Assembly: GCF_947179165.1 (NCBI RefSeq)
Contig: NC_077243.1
Location: forward strand, 31,882,001 to 31,946,000
DNA length: 64,000 bases
Reading direction: 5' to 3'
Origin: Solanum dulcamara
Lineage: Eukaryota; Streptophyta; Magnoliopsida; Solanales; Solanaceae
Under the pieces are notes generated by a model. That model was not told the origin of the DNA. It was given only the letters and a program-made list of their open reading frames with translations, and ran no database searches. This document shows, piece by piece, positions 46,370 through 58,665 of this stretch. How positions within the stretch are numbered: position 1 is the stretch's first letter; each line of letters begins with the position of its first letter. The position numbers and the translations under genes were made by a program.

Positions 46370-48640
46370 TATTAACGATCCATGCTAGGCCCTAGGCATG
46401 ACATGCCAATTAGAATTCTGAAGTGCTCCAACCAAGCCTCTTATCATATTATTCATGAGCATAAATAAGATAATTAAGACATAACAAGAAAAATCATACA
46501 TGTGGAATAAAGGTATGAACATGAATATTTCAATAAATGAGGAATCAAACGCAAAGTCCAATGGAAAGAAGACAACATAGACTCTATGAACCTCCAACTT
46601 GCCTCTACTAGTCTAGATAGGGGCATAAGATAAGCTCCTAGTTCACCCAAAATATAAAAGATAAAAGTCATAAGGAAAAATGAAAATATAAATATCTCGT
46701 CATTGAATCATGAGGACTAACCAATATAGGAGTATAGTGATCAAACTCTAGCCATAAATTAAGTATGTTTGATGCTCGTCAGACCCTACATTATGATACA
46801 ATGTAGGCAAAAAGTATGCGTTAGTACATAGAATAGATTAAGTAACATCACAATCAAATATAGTCAATATGAGCATGTGATGCATGACCAATATCTTAAA
46901 AACATGAGTAACACTTGAAAGCAATTGAAAATCATAATCATGTGGTCAATGCATCATAAAATATCATCATAAGCTTATAAACATAGCATATACATAGCTG
47001 GAATATTAACATTAGCCTACATGTAATACCATGTGAGCTATAACATGGAATCCAATGTAACTCCAACACCGAGAGAGAGGGGCTACTTGCCAAGGTAGAC
47101 TCTATATCATAAATATAACATGAGCTATATGTGGATCCACTAGATAATCCATAAGCCAAACCTACAGTGGCATGCGGTTTAGGAACTAATGGTTGCTAAT
47201 AGTTTCACCTCATGGATCCCCACCGTGAAGTTTGCTCGGTGCTAAGTTAATCCCAACGGAATACATAAAATATAGTCATTAGAAAAGGTAAATCAACTAA
47301 TCTAACATCATGAAAAATACGTCATAAGAATAGCTCCTTGAAAACCATAATCATAACTCGAACTTGTGGATACTTAAGTTTATAAGCATCCAAATCATCC
47401 TAACCTGCATATTATGAGAAAACCTTTCACAATTCATGATTTTATACTTTAAAATATACTTGAATTATAATACATAACTCTCATAAATCATACTTGAGAA
47501 TTCATAGACGTCATAATCATAAATCTATAATTTATACTTCAAATTAATAGCATAATGCATGGGTCATTGAAAAATATATCAAAAACATGTATTTGAATTG
47601 AAAACAAGCATGAATGAACCATTGTAATTGAAATATATCATAATTGAGTTGACCCATATGGAATTTGCTCAGAACTAGAATTTAGAAGGAATTTTATAAA
47701 GGCAGAATTGAGGAAACATTGGGACTCCATGGATAAAAGAATTTTCCTTGTATGAATTCCCACATACCTGGACTTAGTAAGCTTGAATTTAATCCTTCTA
47801 AAGGAAGCTTGAATATTTTTCCTAGTTCTTGCTTTGGAGAGAAATTTGGAGAAACTTGAGATGTTTGATCTTGTGATTTGGGAGAATAAGGGTTTAGGAG
47901 TGTTAGAAATTAGTTATAGGATAGGAATTAATCTCCAAAAACTTTCAAGTACATTACTAAAATAATGGGAAAATACCGAAGTGCCCCTAATGAAAAACTG
48001 TTGAGTATACAGGACGAGCACTTTCTACGGTCCGTAAAAGCACTACGGGTTGTAAAGTGGTCTGTAGAAACCAGGATAAAGTTTTGGGGAAAAGGGGAAC
48101 TTGACGGGCGGGGTGACGAGTCATGAACAGGCTGTGAAGTCCCTCGTGAAACCACCCCCTAATCAGTCCACTGAACATCCCTTTCTATGATAGGTTCTAT
48201 GGTCTGCAGCCTCTTCTATGGGTCATAGAAAGAATTGTACATATGGATTGGTCCATGAACAATTGTATGGATCGTAGACCTAGTCGTGGACTTTACCTAT
48301 CCTTTCCCCCTTTCTTGTTCAATTCTAAGGGACCCTTTAATGGATTGTATTTCCTTTCACAATCCATGGATAGGTCTATGAACCCTCTTCCCTAATACAC
48401 ATTCCAGTGGCCCTTCTATGATTGGGTCTACAATCCGTAGAACCTTGTACGGACCTTAACACCTTTTATGTAAAGCTACTTATAAGAAATTCTCTTAGGA
48501 AGGTTTCTACAATTGGTTTCTACGGACCGTAAAGAAGTGTATGGACCTTGAAGGACCTCTGTGGAGCCTAAAAAGCTCCAATTTCTAAGATTTACCTTTA
48601 AACTTCCATTTTCTAACTTTTCAACTTCCGGGGTCTTACA
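46370..48640 (-). repeat. RT-G LTR (2.27 kb)
   Basis: Starts TGTAAGACCCCGGAAGTTG at 48640 and ends near 46370. The 5' portion (48010-48560) carries many TACGGWCCGTA-like and CTATGGRTCGTAG-like palindromic words, where RT-A and RT-D have TGAGTCRT. The rest aligns with the other TGTAAGACC LTRs. It lies just beyond the 3' end of the RT-H integrase, in opposite layer order to RT-I. Confidence 0.82.
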
Positions 48641-48762
48641 ATCAAGTCAACATAGTTCTAGATTTATTTTTATTTTTTTAAGGATATCGTGAATAGTTTA
48701 AACTTTTGTGGGCCAGGAGTAACATGCAATTTATAATTATACCTTAAGGGCGTCATCTCACT

Positions 48763-49309
48763 TCAAGGGTAAGACCACTTCAAGAATTTTGCATTAATAG
48801 GACCGATCCTTATACGATTAGCATCAACAAGTATGTAAGCGCCATTTAAATGTGCATCTTTTACGATATATAGTCCATCCCACTTCGAGGTAAATTTTTC
48901 CCCAGACTTATGTGAAGTGTTAATGGTCCTTCGTATTGCAAAGACTTTACCTCCAACTTGGAAACACCTCAAGCAAACCTTCTTGTTGAAACCACAAAAC
49001 AGGCGGGCTTGATAAAATTTAGGATTTTGTTAAGTTTCCATCCTTCTTTTATCAAGTGCTTCTAACTCGACAAAGCATAGTTGAGCATTCTATTATTCAA
49101 TAAGACCTTCTGGAATAGCATGTCTTAAGAAAGAAATTTACTCTCAAGTGACAAGACTACTTCAGCTCCTAAAGCGAGTGAATATGGGGTTGTTTGAGTT
49201 GGTGTGTGATATGTCGTCCTATATACCCAAATATCTCCATCTATTCTTTCATGCCTATCTCGTTTGGACTTTGAGAAGACTTTCTTTAGTAGGTTACATA
49301 GAGTCTTAT
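48763..49309 (-). pseudogene. RT-H (Tat lineage) integrase C-terminal part
   Basis: Two frames. 49125-49373 gives NKTLCNLLKKVF...IWVYRTTYHTPTQTTPYSLALGAEVVL, the end of the integrase core of Tat-type Ty3/gypsy elements. 48763-48972 gives FQVGGKVFAIRRTIN...GEKFTSKWDGLYIVKDAHLN and ends INAKFLKWSYP, the usual Tat-type C-terminus (GPINGKFLKRYY-like). It ends in a stop near 48763. The region 48641-48762 is downstream non-coding. The sequence breaks at 49309 at a Tekay-type LTR. No chromodomain is present, unlike the other elements. Confidence 0.8.
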
Positions 49310-51355
49310 TATCACGACCCGACCTAGGGCGTAGTCGTAACACAACGATTGCGATGCGAGGGACCCCAACCATAGGCCATCTTAGGATACATCACATACA
49401 TAAGGTAAAGAACATGATAAAGATAAGTAGAAGTAATCATCACAAGAGAATGGGGCTAAGGGAGATCAACTCTACAAATATCCAACCGGACTACACCATA
49501 ATATCATCTAAACATGCCTCTAGTCTAGTGTTTGATGGCAGCTTAGGACAAACTCCTAGATCAACCTAACTATTGAAGAAAGTGTAAACAATAGCTCAAC
49601 CTAGCTCACCAACTTCTTTGAAACTAAAGCAAATCTCTAAACACGAGTGGGGTGATCGTGAGTGTCATCTATCCCTACATTATGAGACAATGTAGGCAAA
49701 ATATATGTTAGTAAGTTTGAATGTACTAAGTATGTGAGGTATGCATGAACAAGTAAAGAACGTAATCAATATGCCATAGGATGCATGACCAATCATAATG
49801 AAAATGAGTATAGTTTAAAAGCAACTTAAAAGATATGGAACTCATGGTCAATGCATATCATAAGAACATCAACTTCCAAGTCATAACTTGACATCTCATA
49901 GATTTAACTTAAACTTGTGTGGGATAGGACCTTTAACCGACAAAAAGACTATACGAGCTATTATATGAAATCTGATAATTCTTGCATCGATACAGTTCGA
50001 TGACTCCTGTATCAAAATAGGAGAGGCTACCATGCCAGGGCATACTCCAAAGGTAACTCAACTTGGCTATGTGGATCCACTAGCTAGTCCATAAAGGAAA
50101 CTTTCATAGGCAACGTAGTTTGGGACTTTAGGTTGCTACTACAATTCCCTTAGATAACCAATTGCGTTATCCTACAAAACCCCACCTAGAAGTCCTCTCG
50201 GTACTTAGTCAATATTCCAATGGAGACTCATTAAAACATAATCATAACATAGTAGGGAAAGATAGTAACTGCCTATCGATCCATATGTAAAATATATTAG
50301 GAATAGCTCATCTATTTAGTGATTCATAAGAATCTATAACTTCGGTGAGAATTGTCCTTATCACCATCTTTAAACATCTTTTGATCTGAACTATGATCAT
50401 CATCATAACTTTAACTTTAGAATCATAAATCTCTACCTTAACCCATATAAAACTTTCATTGAAAATCATTTAACTCATGATCAACTCATCAACTCATCTT
50501 AAATTCATAATCATAGCTTTAAAATATAGCTTTATGCATGGGCATCTATAAATCAACTTGAAATTATGCAATTCACATGAGAACATGTATATAAAGATCA
50601 TTTATAACATTTAAAAATTAAATAAAATCATCCCAATGCAATTCATCAAAACTAGAGTTCATAATCAATTGTAAATTGAATGAAAACTTGAGAATTTTTG
50701 GGACTTCATAGGGTGAAAAGAGCCCATGAATCAATCCCACATACCTTAAGTGTGAAGACAAAATAATTTGGAAGAATTTGAGAGTTTTGATGGAGAGCTC
50801 GAGTAAATTTCATGGAAGTCTTCAATGGAGTTCTTGAAAGACACTTGTAGAGAAAAATATATTTGACTAGCAGAATTGTAGAAGAATGCATGGAATTAAG
50901 GGTTTAGGGTAGTTTATAGAGTATAATAATACCCTAAAAACATTCAGGTTTATTAACTAACAACTAAGGAAACATCTAAAATGCCTGTACTTAAAAACTG
51001 AATCTGGACAAAAAAATTCTCGTAGATACGCGATGTGGAGCTGCTTCCGGATAAGCCAATTTTTAGAGAATGAAATTTTGGCCATATTTTTACTCGGCGA
51101 AAAATTACACTAAACGGTACAAGTGGGCGACACGGAACTTCCATGCACTTAACTGTTTTTTGCAATTTTGACAAAATTCATCTTTCGATACAAGAGTCCT
51201 AAAAATCCATGGAGACCATTTTCCTATATATTTTGACCCCTTGATCGACACTCTGGGCTCAGATTTGTCAAAAAGAATAAGGGTAATGCATTACACAAGT
51301 CGCCTATTCCTGAGGCATTCTTAAGGAACTTATGATCATTTTGAGGAATGCTACA
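49310..51355 (-). repeat. Solo LTR of the RT-C/RT-I family
   Basis: Runs on the minus strand from TGTAGCATTCCTCAAAATG at 51355 to GGGTCGTGATA at 49310. It is about 2.05 kb, like the RT-I LTRs. No polypurine tract or primer site adjoins it. The five bases on each side (CTTAT and ATTGC) do not match, so it was probably left by a rearrangement rather than a simple LTR-LTR exchange. Confidence 0.82.
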
Positions 51356-51527
51356 ATTGCAGCTCAATTGGTGAAAGGCGATCTTTTGAGAGTGGATGTA
51401 AAGAAGCCTGAGGTTCCGGGTTCGATTTCCATGAAGCCCTACAAGGTGAAGGAAGGAATGTACTGGCTGACCCTAGCTTAGACAATACATGAATATGTGG
51501 GCCCAGAGAGGGGTTTTTCACAAAAAA
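51356..51527 (+). mobile_element. Second SINE-like element
   Basis: tRNA-derived head: A-box-like GCAGCTCAATTGG (51359-51371) and B-box GGGTTCGATTTCC (51418-51430), followed by an unrelated body and an A-rich end (CACAAAAAAGG). The family differs from the SINE at 19696. It abuts the LTR start on its left and Tat RNase H sequence on its right. No target duplication is evident. Confidence 0.7.
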
Positions 51528-52761
51528 GGTGATCCGAAAGAGTTAGAATTAAAGCAAAAGAAACTAAGGCGTCAACTTTCTTATTTTCCTTCCTTGGTAC
51601 ATGTTAGAGGGTCACATCTCCAATCCATCATATCAACTTTTGAGAATAACTATAATAGGGGCGTAGTTCGGGCTTATTAACCTCATAGCATTCCAAGAGT
51701 TGATTGATCACTAACTAAAAGTCACCAAAGACTTATAATTATAATTGCTTCATGTCAACAACCATTTCGAATCCAAGTATCAACGTTTGATGTTCAGCTA
51801 CATTGTTGAAGAAATATTATTTTGAATTAAAAGAAGAATTATAGAACCTCTCTTTGTGAAGTGACGAGTACAACACCAACAATATCTCCACCGCGATGTG
51901 TAGCACCATCAAAGTACATCTTCCAAGAAGGTTGAATAACCATTGCATCTTCATTAGGAAGCTCATTGGTTAATTCCTAATCGTCTGGTATCGAGTGGCC
52001 TTCCAAGAAGTCTAATAATACATGGCCCTTTTATAGCTTTATGAGGGATATACACAATATCAAACTATTGAAATTGGAAGTACCAACTTGCTAGTAGGTC
52101 ATTGAGGACTGGTTTTGACATAACGAATTTGATGGAATTTGCTCTAGAAAAAAAGTGAACAATGTGAGCTTGAAAATAACGTTTCATCTTTTGGATTGAG
52201 AAGACTAACGCCAAATACAACTTTTCGATTGGAAAGTAATATAGCTCATTTGGTGTCATCATTCTGGTCAAATAATAGAAAGAGTTGTCTTTTTCTTCAC
52301 TATTTCCTTGAGCTAATAGGGATCCCACGGACCTTTCTTATGCTGTAATGTAGAGTATCAATGGCTTTATAGGTATAGGGTCATCTAGAACTAGAGGCAT
52401 CACTAGATATGCTTTGATACTTTCAAAGGCATTACTACACGTTTGGTCCCAGTTGATAGAAGAAGTATGCCTTAATAGTTGGCATCTTCAAGCTAGATTT
52501 GAGATCAACCTCCTCAAGTAGGCTGTCTTTCCTTGAAAAACTTTTAACTCAGGAATGTTTCAAGGCTCAGGAAACTTCAAAATTACATCAGCTTTAGCTT
52601 GATCAACCTCAATTTCTCGATGTGCACAATAAAGCCAAGAAAATTTCCAGAGACAACCCCGAATGCACATTTTAATGGATTTATCCTTAGTAGATACCTT
52701 CAAAGCAACTCAGACACCATTCTTAATACTTTCAAAATGGTTGATCCTCTTTCTTCTCTTT
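51528..52761 (-). pseudogene. RT-H: RT tail, RNase H and second (Tat-type) RNase H
   Basis: In order on the minus strand: RT thumb (ILKVLRMVSELL, INPLKCAFGVVSGNFLGFIV, 52600-52760), the RNase H with SLLAQGNSEEKDNSFYYLTR and MTPNELYYFPIEKLYLALVF (52065-52328), then a second, archaeal-type RNase H at about 51600-51960: SWKMYFDGATHRGG, NNVAEHQTLILGFEM, and HVPRKENKKVDALVSL. The dual RNase H defines the Tat lineage (Ogre/Retand/TatIV-V). Stops and shifts are frequent. It begins at the RT-I junction (52761) and continues the RT seen at 61951. Confidence 0.86.
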
Positions 52762-54797
52762 TGTCGCGACCCGACCTAGGACCTAGTCATAACACGGTGA
52801 TTAAAACCCCAAAGGGCTCCAACCAAGCCTCTTTTACATATCATAAGCATACATAAGGTACAGAAAAAGAGGAAAAATCATAAGAGAGTCTAAACTATGA
52901 ATAAAAATTTTAAAATGTCACATGACAACATATAATCGAAATATTTGTTCAACTAGATGCCACTACTCAAGAATATGGGCGGGACCTAAGACATATCCCT
53001 AGTTCACCGTCAATATGAAATATAAAAAAATCTTTGAAAACAATAATTAAATCGATAACTACTCCCCGATAAATGAGGACTCATCACAAACACCGGTGGA
53101 TAGGAAAGCTTAACTAGCCATGTAGATGAGTATGATCTTAAACATCAACCCATACATTATGAGACAATATAGGCAAAAAGTATGCATTAGTATGTTGGAA
53201 TGTACTAAGTATGAGGGCGTGACATGCAATATAAATCATGGAATTCAATGGTCAAGTAAATCACATGATAAGATGAGGTAAGTAAAGTCATAAAAAAATC
53301 ATATTGACCAAAGAATTTTAAAAGAATAATTTAAAATCATAGCATACATAGGAGATCACACATATGTGGGATAGAAACCATAACCGACAATAAGACCATG
53401 CGAACTATAATATGGAATCATGTTGTCTCCCCATACAATAAACAAAAAGGGGAATCTACTTGCCAAGGTAGACTCTACCCTGCTAGGCGGTTCATACATA
53501 CAATATATGTGGATCCAATAGCTAGGACATGAAGGCAACCTACAGTGGCACGTAGTTTATAGGACATGAGACTGCTAATAAGGCTTTTAGTAGGGGCCCC
53601 ACCTCAAGTTCACTCGGTGCTAAGTCAAATCCCATAAAATACATGCATAGCATAGAAATCATAATTACATATATCATAGTCATGATCATGGGTTTGAAAT
53701 TATAGAGTAGCTCATTTTCATAACATACTTGTAATGCGAGAATTATTCTTTCATCATTACAATCATATTTGCATAATTCATATCGTTAGGCCTTAGGTCA
53801 CCACATGGGTCCCTAAGTCACCTTTTAGGCTTTAGGTCACCACATAGGACCCTAAGTCACCTTACTTCATAGCTTGCATAAAACTCATACCTTGAACTTA
53901 GAGTAGAAATCAATTGCATAATCAATTGACTTTGAAAATCATGTAATTGACTAAAAAACATGCATGATCATAAACTTTAAATCATACCATACATAATTCA
54001 TATAGATAATATTCCTTGGAAGTATAATTGAAAATACTCATAATTTACATCATGAACCCTAGAGATCAAAATAGGAGAATTCATGAAAAAAATCTTCAAT
54101 TTAATGTAATAACCATCAATTTATATCAAAATAGACTCATGAGAATACTTTGAATCATAATTCATGCAATAGGAATAGAGATCATAAAACCCATAAAATA
54201 TCATACTTTAATTTGATAGAAAACCTTGAAAAATTGGTTGGGCTTCATGGATGAAAGAATCCATAAATCAATACCCACATACCTTAAGTGAAAACACCAA
54301 ATCATTTGGAAGAACTTGGGAGCTTTGATGAAGAGATTGAGTGAATTTACTTGAAGTCTTCAATGAAGCCCTTGAGAGTCTTTTGTAGAGAGAAAAATAT
54401 TTGAGTAGATGAATTGTATAAGAATGAATAGAATTAGAGGGTTAGGTTAATTTATAGAGTTGAATTAGGTCCTAAAAACTTCTACGTTCATTATCTAATA
54501 ATTAGGTAAAAGTCTAAAGTACTCTTGCTAAAAACTAAATTCGGCCAGAAAACCATCGTTAGGTTCGTGACGCGGACTTGCCACGCACCTTACTAGTTTG
54601 CATAGTTCCTTTGAGAAATCTATCTTTTGATGTACGGGTCTTAAAAATCCACTGAGACTCTTTCTCTGCTAATTTTGACCCCCTGATTGATATTCTGAAC
54701 TTGGATTTTCCAAAAAGATTAACAATAATGCATTACATGAGCGGCCTATTCCAAAGAAATTCTTAAGGCACTTATGAGAATTTTGAGGGATATTACA
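52762..54797 (-). repeat. RT-I 3' LTR (2.04 kb)
   Basis: TGTAATATCCCTC at 54797 to GGGTCGCGACA at 52762, next to a polypurine tract. It pairs with 59936-61950; the two diverge by scattered substitutions and small indels, which indicates an old insertion. It carries the CTAAGTCACCTTTTAGG duplication near 53785-53870. Confidence 0.88.
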
Positions 54798-54812
54798 ATA
54801 CCTCCCCCTTGG
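54798..54812 (-). other. RT-I polypurine tract
   Basis: The minus strand reads CCAAGGGGGAGGTAT directly before TGTAATATCC. It is the same as in RT-C apart from one G. Confidence 0.88.
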
Positions 54813-55069
54813 GAACATTCGTCCTCAAATAAGATCTAGCTAATATAGGAAAAACATGGAAAAAGGACTTAGAAACCCAATATGGACCTGAGGACACTTT
54901 GAAAATGTCATTGAACATGTAAACTCCATACTTAACATAAGACATAATCCTTGAGAAAAATCATTTTAATAAATCATGCATCCATATGAATGACATATGG
55001 AACTGAAATGTAGAAATTTAAATCGATTTGATCATGAACAACTAAGTGCCTATAGGCTCGAGTGAAAGA

Positions 55070-56480
55070 AAAGACATACGGATAATGCTTCATCATGTCT
55101 GACTCTGATTCCCACATAGCACTCTCTACATGTTAATTCCTCCATAACACTTTGACGGATGCAACATCTTTATTTCTTAACCTCTTTACTTGCCGATCTA
55201 AAATCTCAATCGGGACATCCTCATAAGTCAAATTCTATTTAATACTTACATTCTCCATTGGTACAATAGAATTTGGATCACCCACAAACTTCCACAACAT
55301 TAACACATGAAATACCGGATGAACCAAAGTCAACTCAAGTGGCAAGTATAACTAATATGCTACTTTGCCAATGCGCTTCAATATCCTATAGGGTCCTATA
55401 TATCTAGGGATCAACTTCCTTTTTTTTTACCAAACCGCATTACCCTTTTCATAGGTGAAATCTTCAAATATACCATATCATCCACATCAAATTCAAGCTC
55501 TCTCCTCCTAGTGTCTGAATATGACTTTTGATGACTTTGAGTCATTTTCAATCTTTCTCTTATGAGATTTACTTTCTCTATTGCATCAACTACCAAATCT
55601 GGACCAATCAATGTCTTCTCACCAACTTCAAACCACCCCACCGGAGACCTACATCTTCTCCCTTATAAAGCTTCAAAAGAAGCCATTTGGATGATAGAGT
55701 GATAACTATTATTGTAGGCAAACTCAATCAATGGAAAATGTTCATCCCAACTTCTTCTAAGATCAATCACACATTCCCTTAACATATCCTCCAAGGTTTG
55801 AATTGTTCTTCCGGCTTGTCCATCGGTTTGTGGATGGAAAGTGGTACTTAGCTTGACATTAGTGCCAAGACCTTTCTAAAATAACTTCCAAAAATATGAA
55901 CTAAATTGAGTACCTCTATCCGACATAATCGACAAAGAAACACCATGAATTTTTACAAGTTCATGAATATACAACTTAGCATAGTCTTCGGCACCATAAG
56001 AAATCTTGACCGGTAAAAAATATGCCGATTTGGTCTTTTGGTCCACAATGACCCAAATAGAATCATGTTGTCTTCTAGTATGAGGCAAACCCATGACAAA
56101 GTCCATATTCACATCTTCCCACTTCCATATAGGAATTTTGATTTCTTGAGCTAGATCTCCCGGCCTTTGATGTTGAACTTTCACTTATTGACAATTAGGG
56201 TATATAGCCACGAACTCTGCTACGTCCTTCTTTATGCCATTCTACCAGTACACTTTTCTTAAGTCACGATACATCTTGGAGGATCCTGGATGAATTGAAT
56301 ACTGAGAATTATGATCCTCATTCAATATCAACTCTCTTAATCCATCAATATTTGGAACACACAAACAATCTTAGTAGTGTAGTACCTCATCTTCTTTTAG
56401 GTAGAAAGCCTCAATGGATTTTTTGGGAAATGACTACTTCAATTCGAAAAAAATTGAATCATTGTCCTGTTTGTCCTTAA
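55070..56480 (-). pseudogene. RT-I integrase and chromodomain remnant
   Basis: Zinc domain around 56180-56340, then core VQHQRPGDLAQEIKIPIWKW, WVIVDQKTKSAYFLPV (first Asp kept) and IMSDRGTQFSSYFW (second Asp kept) at 55876-56184. A stop follows. [16 protein letters not shown] (about 55780-55830) has Gly for the catalytic Glu. The C-terminal ORF 55411-55641 has GWFEVGEKTLIGPDLVVDA and MVYLKISPMKRVMRFGKK. Chromodomain traces reach about 55075. It is closely related to RT-C. Confidence 0.86.
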
Positions 56481-57880
56481 CGTCTGCCGCAAGAGATGAT
56501 TCTGAACCATTATGTATAAGAACGCCTGCATCATTGGAATCAACCAAACGCACAGCTAAATGTGTCAATTAATGGACCTCTTTAACCAATTCCTTCTTAC
56601 TATCCTCAACATGTGCAACACTATCCATAGTCAACCAACTAAGAGCATCGGCTATAACATTTTCCTTACCCAGATGGTACAATATGCTCATGGCATAGTC
56701 TTTTAGGAGTTCAAGCCACCTCCTTTTACTAAGGTTCAAGTCCCTTTGACTAAACACATATTGAAAGATTTTGTGGTCAGTAAACACATCAACATGCACC
56801 CCTTAAAGATAATGGCGCCAAATTTTCAATGAAAACACAACCGTCGCAAGTTTAAGATCATGAGTTGGATAGTTTCTTTCATGCACTTTAAGTTGTCTAG
56901 AGTCATAGGCTATAACCTTACCATGTTACATCAAGACACAATCCAAACCAACACGCGAAGCATCATAATAAACAACAAACCCATCCGAACCTTTGGGCAA
57001 TATCAAAATATGAGCCAACGTAAGATGATCCTTTAATATTTGAAAACTTTTCTCACATTCTTCCGACCATTGGAATTTTGCCATCTTTTGTGTTAACTTA
57101 GTTAAAGGCGATGAGATAGTTGTGAATCCTTCAACAAACCTTCTGTAGTATCCGACTAGGCCCAAAAAGCTTCTAATATCCGAATGAGATAATGGTTTGG
57201 GCCAATTCTTAATCGCCTCCATTTTCTTTGGATCTACTTTAATCCTATCACCGGACACCACATGGCCAAGAAATGCAACCTCCCTCAGCCAAAATTCGCA
57301 CTTACTAAATTTAGCAAACAATTGTTTTTCTCTCAATGTTTGCAATACAATCCTCAAGTGATCCATATGATCTTCCTTATTTCGAGAATAAATCAAGATA
57401 TTATCAATGAACACCACTACAAACATGTCCAAATATGGCTTGAAAATACGATTCATCAAATCCATGAATATAATAGGAGCATTAGTCAAACCAAACAACA
57501 TTACTACAAATTCAAAATGATCATACCTTGTCTGAAAAGCCATGTTGGGAATATCACACTCCCTTACCCTCAATTGATGATAACCGAAAAGGAGTTCAAT
57601 CTTAGAAAAATAGCTTGCTCCTTGTAATTAATCAAACAAGTCATCTATCCTTGGAATTGGATATTTGTTCTTTATGGTGACCTTATTCAATTGTTGGTAG
57701 TCTATACAAATTCGGATTGACCCATCTTTCTTCCTAAAAAATAACATGGGAGAATCCAATGGTGAAATACTCGGTCATATAAAACCCTTATCCAATAAAT
57801 CCTTTAATTGTTCTTTCAACTCCTTAAGTTCTACTAGAGCAATACAGTAAGGAGAAATAGAAATAAGTTGAGTATTGGAA
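56481..57880 (-). pseudogene. RT-I reverse transcriptase and RNase H
   Basis: ORF 56926-57573 (215 codons, the longest in the window) covers the RT palm to the RNase H start: [32 protein letters not shown] (second catalytic Asp is Asn), [30 protein letters not shown] and [12 protein letters not shown]. RNase H continues at 56569-56870 (HDLKL, with Lys for the catalytic Glu; VFTDHKIFQYVF; NVIADALSW). The fingers and linker lie to 57880. A TGG-to-TAG-type stop and a frameshift occur near 57620 and 57760. Confidence 0.88.
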
Positions 57881-58665
57881 TGAAGATCTATGCCAAAGTC
57901 AATTTTTCTTTCGGGAGGAATACAGGCAAATCATCAGAAAACATATCGAATAACTCGTTAATTATAGGGACCGACTCAAGAGTAAGAGTTTTAGAATCAA
58001 TGTCCCTAACTCGCACAATATGATAAATGCACCCTTTGCAAATCATTTTTTGGGCCTTAATATATGAGATGAATTGACCCTTAACCACTGAATTATTACC
58101 CTTCCATTCAAGAATAGTCTAATTAGGAAAGTGAAACTTAACCATATGATTCCTATAATATATAGATGCGTAAGTGGCATGTAACCAATCCATATCGAGA
58201 ATGATATGAAAATCGGTCATATCAAGTTCCACAAGGTCACATGGAATAACTCTGAAATTCGGGGATAAGGTCCGGTTTTTTCCGGAAGGAATGAGAAAAA
58301 ACGCGCTACACCCATGAAAGAAAATGAAGCAATAAACGATGGTAGTAGTAAGGGATTGGTAGCATGACCCATACGGAACAATTTCTATAAGATCTCTTGG
58401 CTAATACCGAATCACCAATAGGAGTATAAACCGAAAAAGGTTCTATTAACACTAGGGGCACACACCAAATATCATAGCAATGTAAGGAGTAACAAAAGAC
58501 AAGTTGGCAACCGGATCAAGCAATGCATGAACATCAAAGTTAAAGACTCGTAAAATACCCATGACCACATTGGGACCCTCATCAACCTCTTTCCTAGCAT
58601 GAAGAGCATAGAATCGGTTGTTGCATTGGCCACCCTTAGGTTGATCTTGGATGCCTTGTTGCACT
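57881..58665 (-). pseudogene. RT-I protease region with a foreign insert
   Basis: Starts with FYALHARKEVDEGPNVVMGI and FNFDVHALLDPVANLSFVTPYI (58452-58664). The D-P-V-A replaces D-x-G. After a block of about 115 bp unlike any other copy (58254-58370), it resumes with CDLVELDMTDFHIILDMDWL-like sequence and MVKGQFISYIKAQKMICKGC (57888-58088). It has a frameshift before the RT linker (PKEKLTLA). Confidence 0.82.

Noticed and set aside
51356..51440. A functional tRNA gene
   Set aside because: A- and B-box-like sequences are present but no cloverleaf arms can be paired. It fits a SINE head better.
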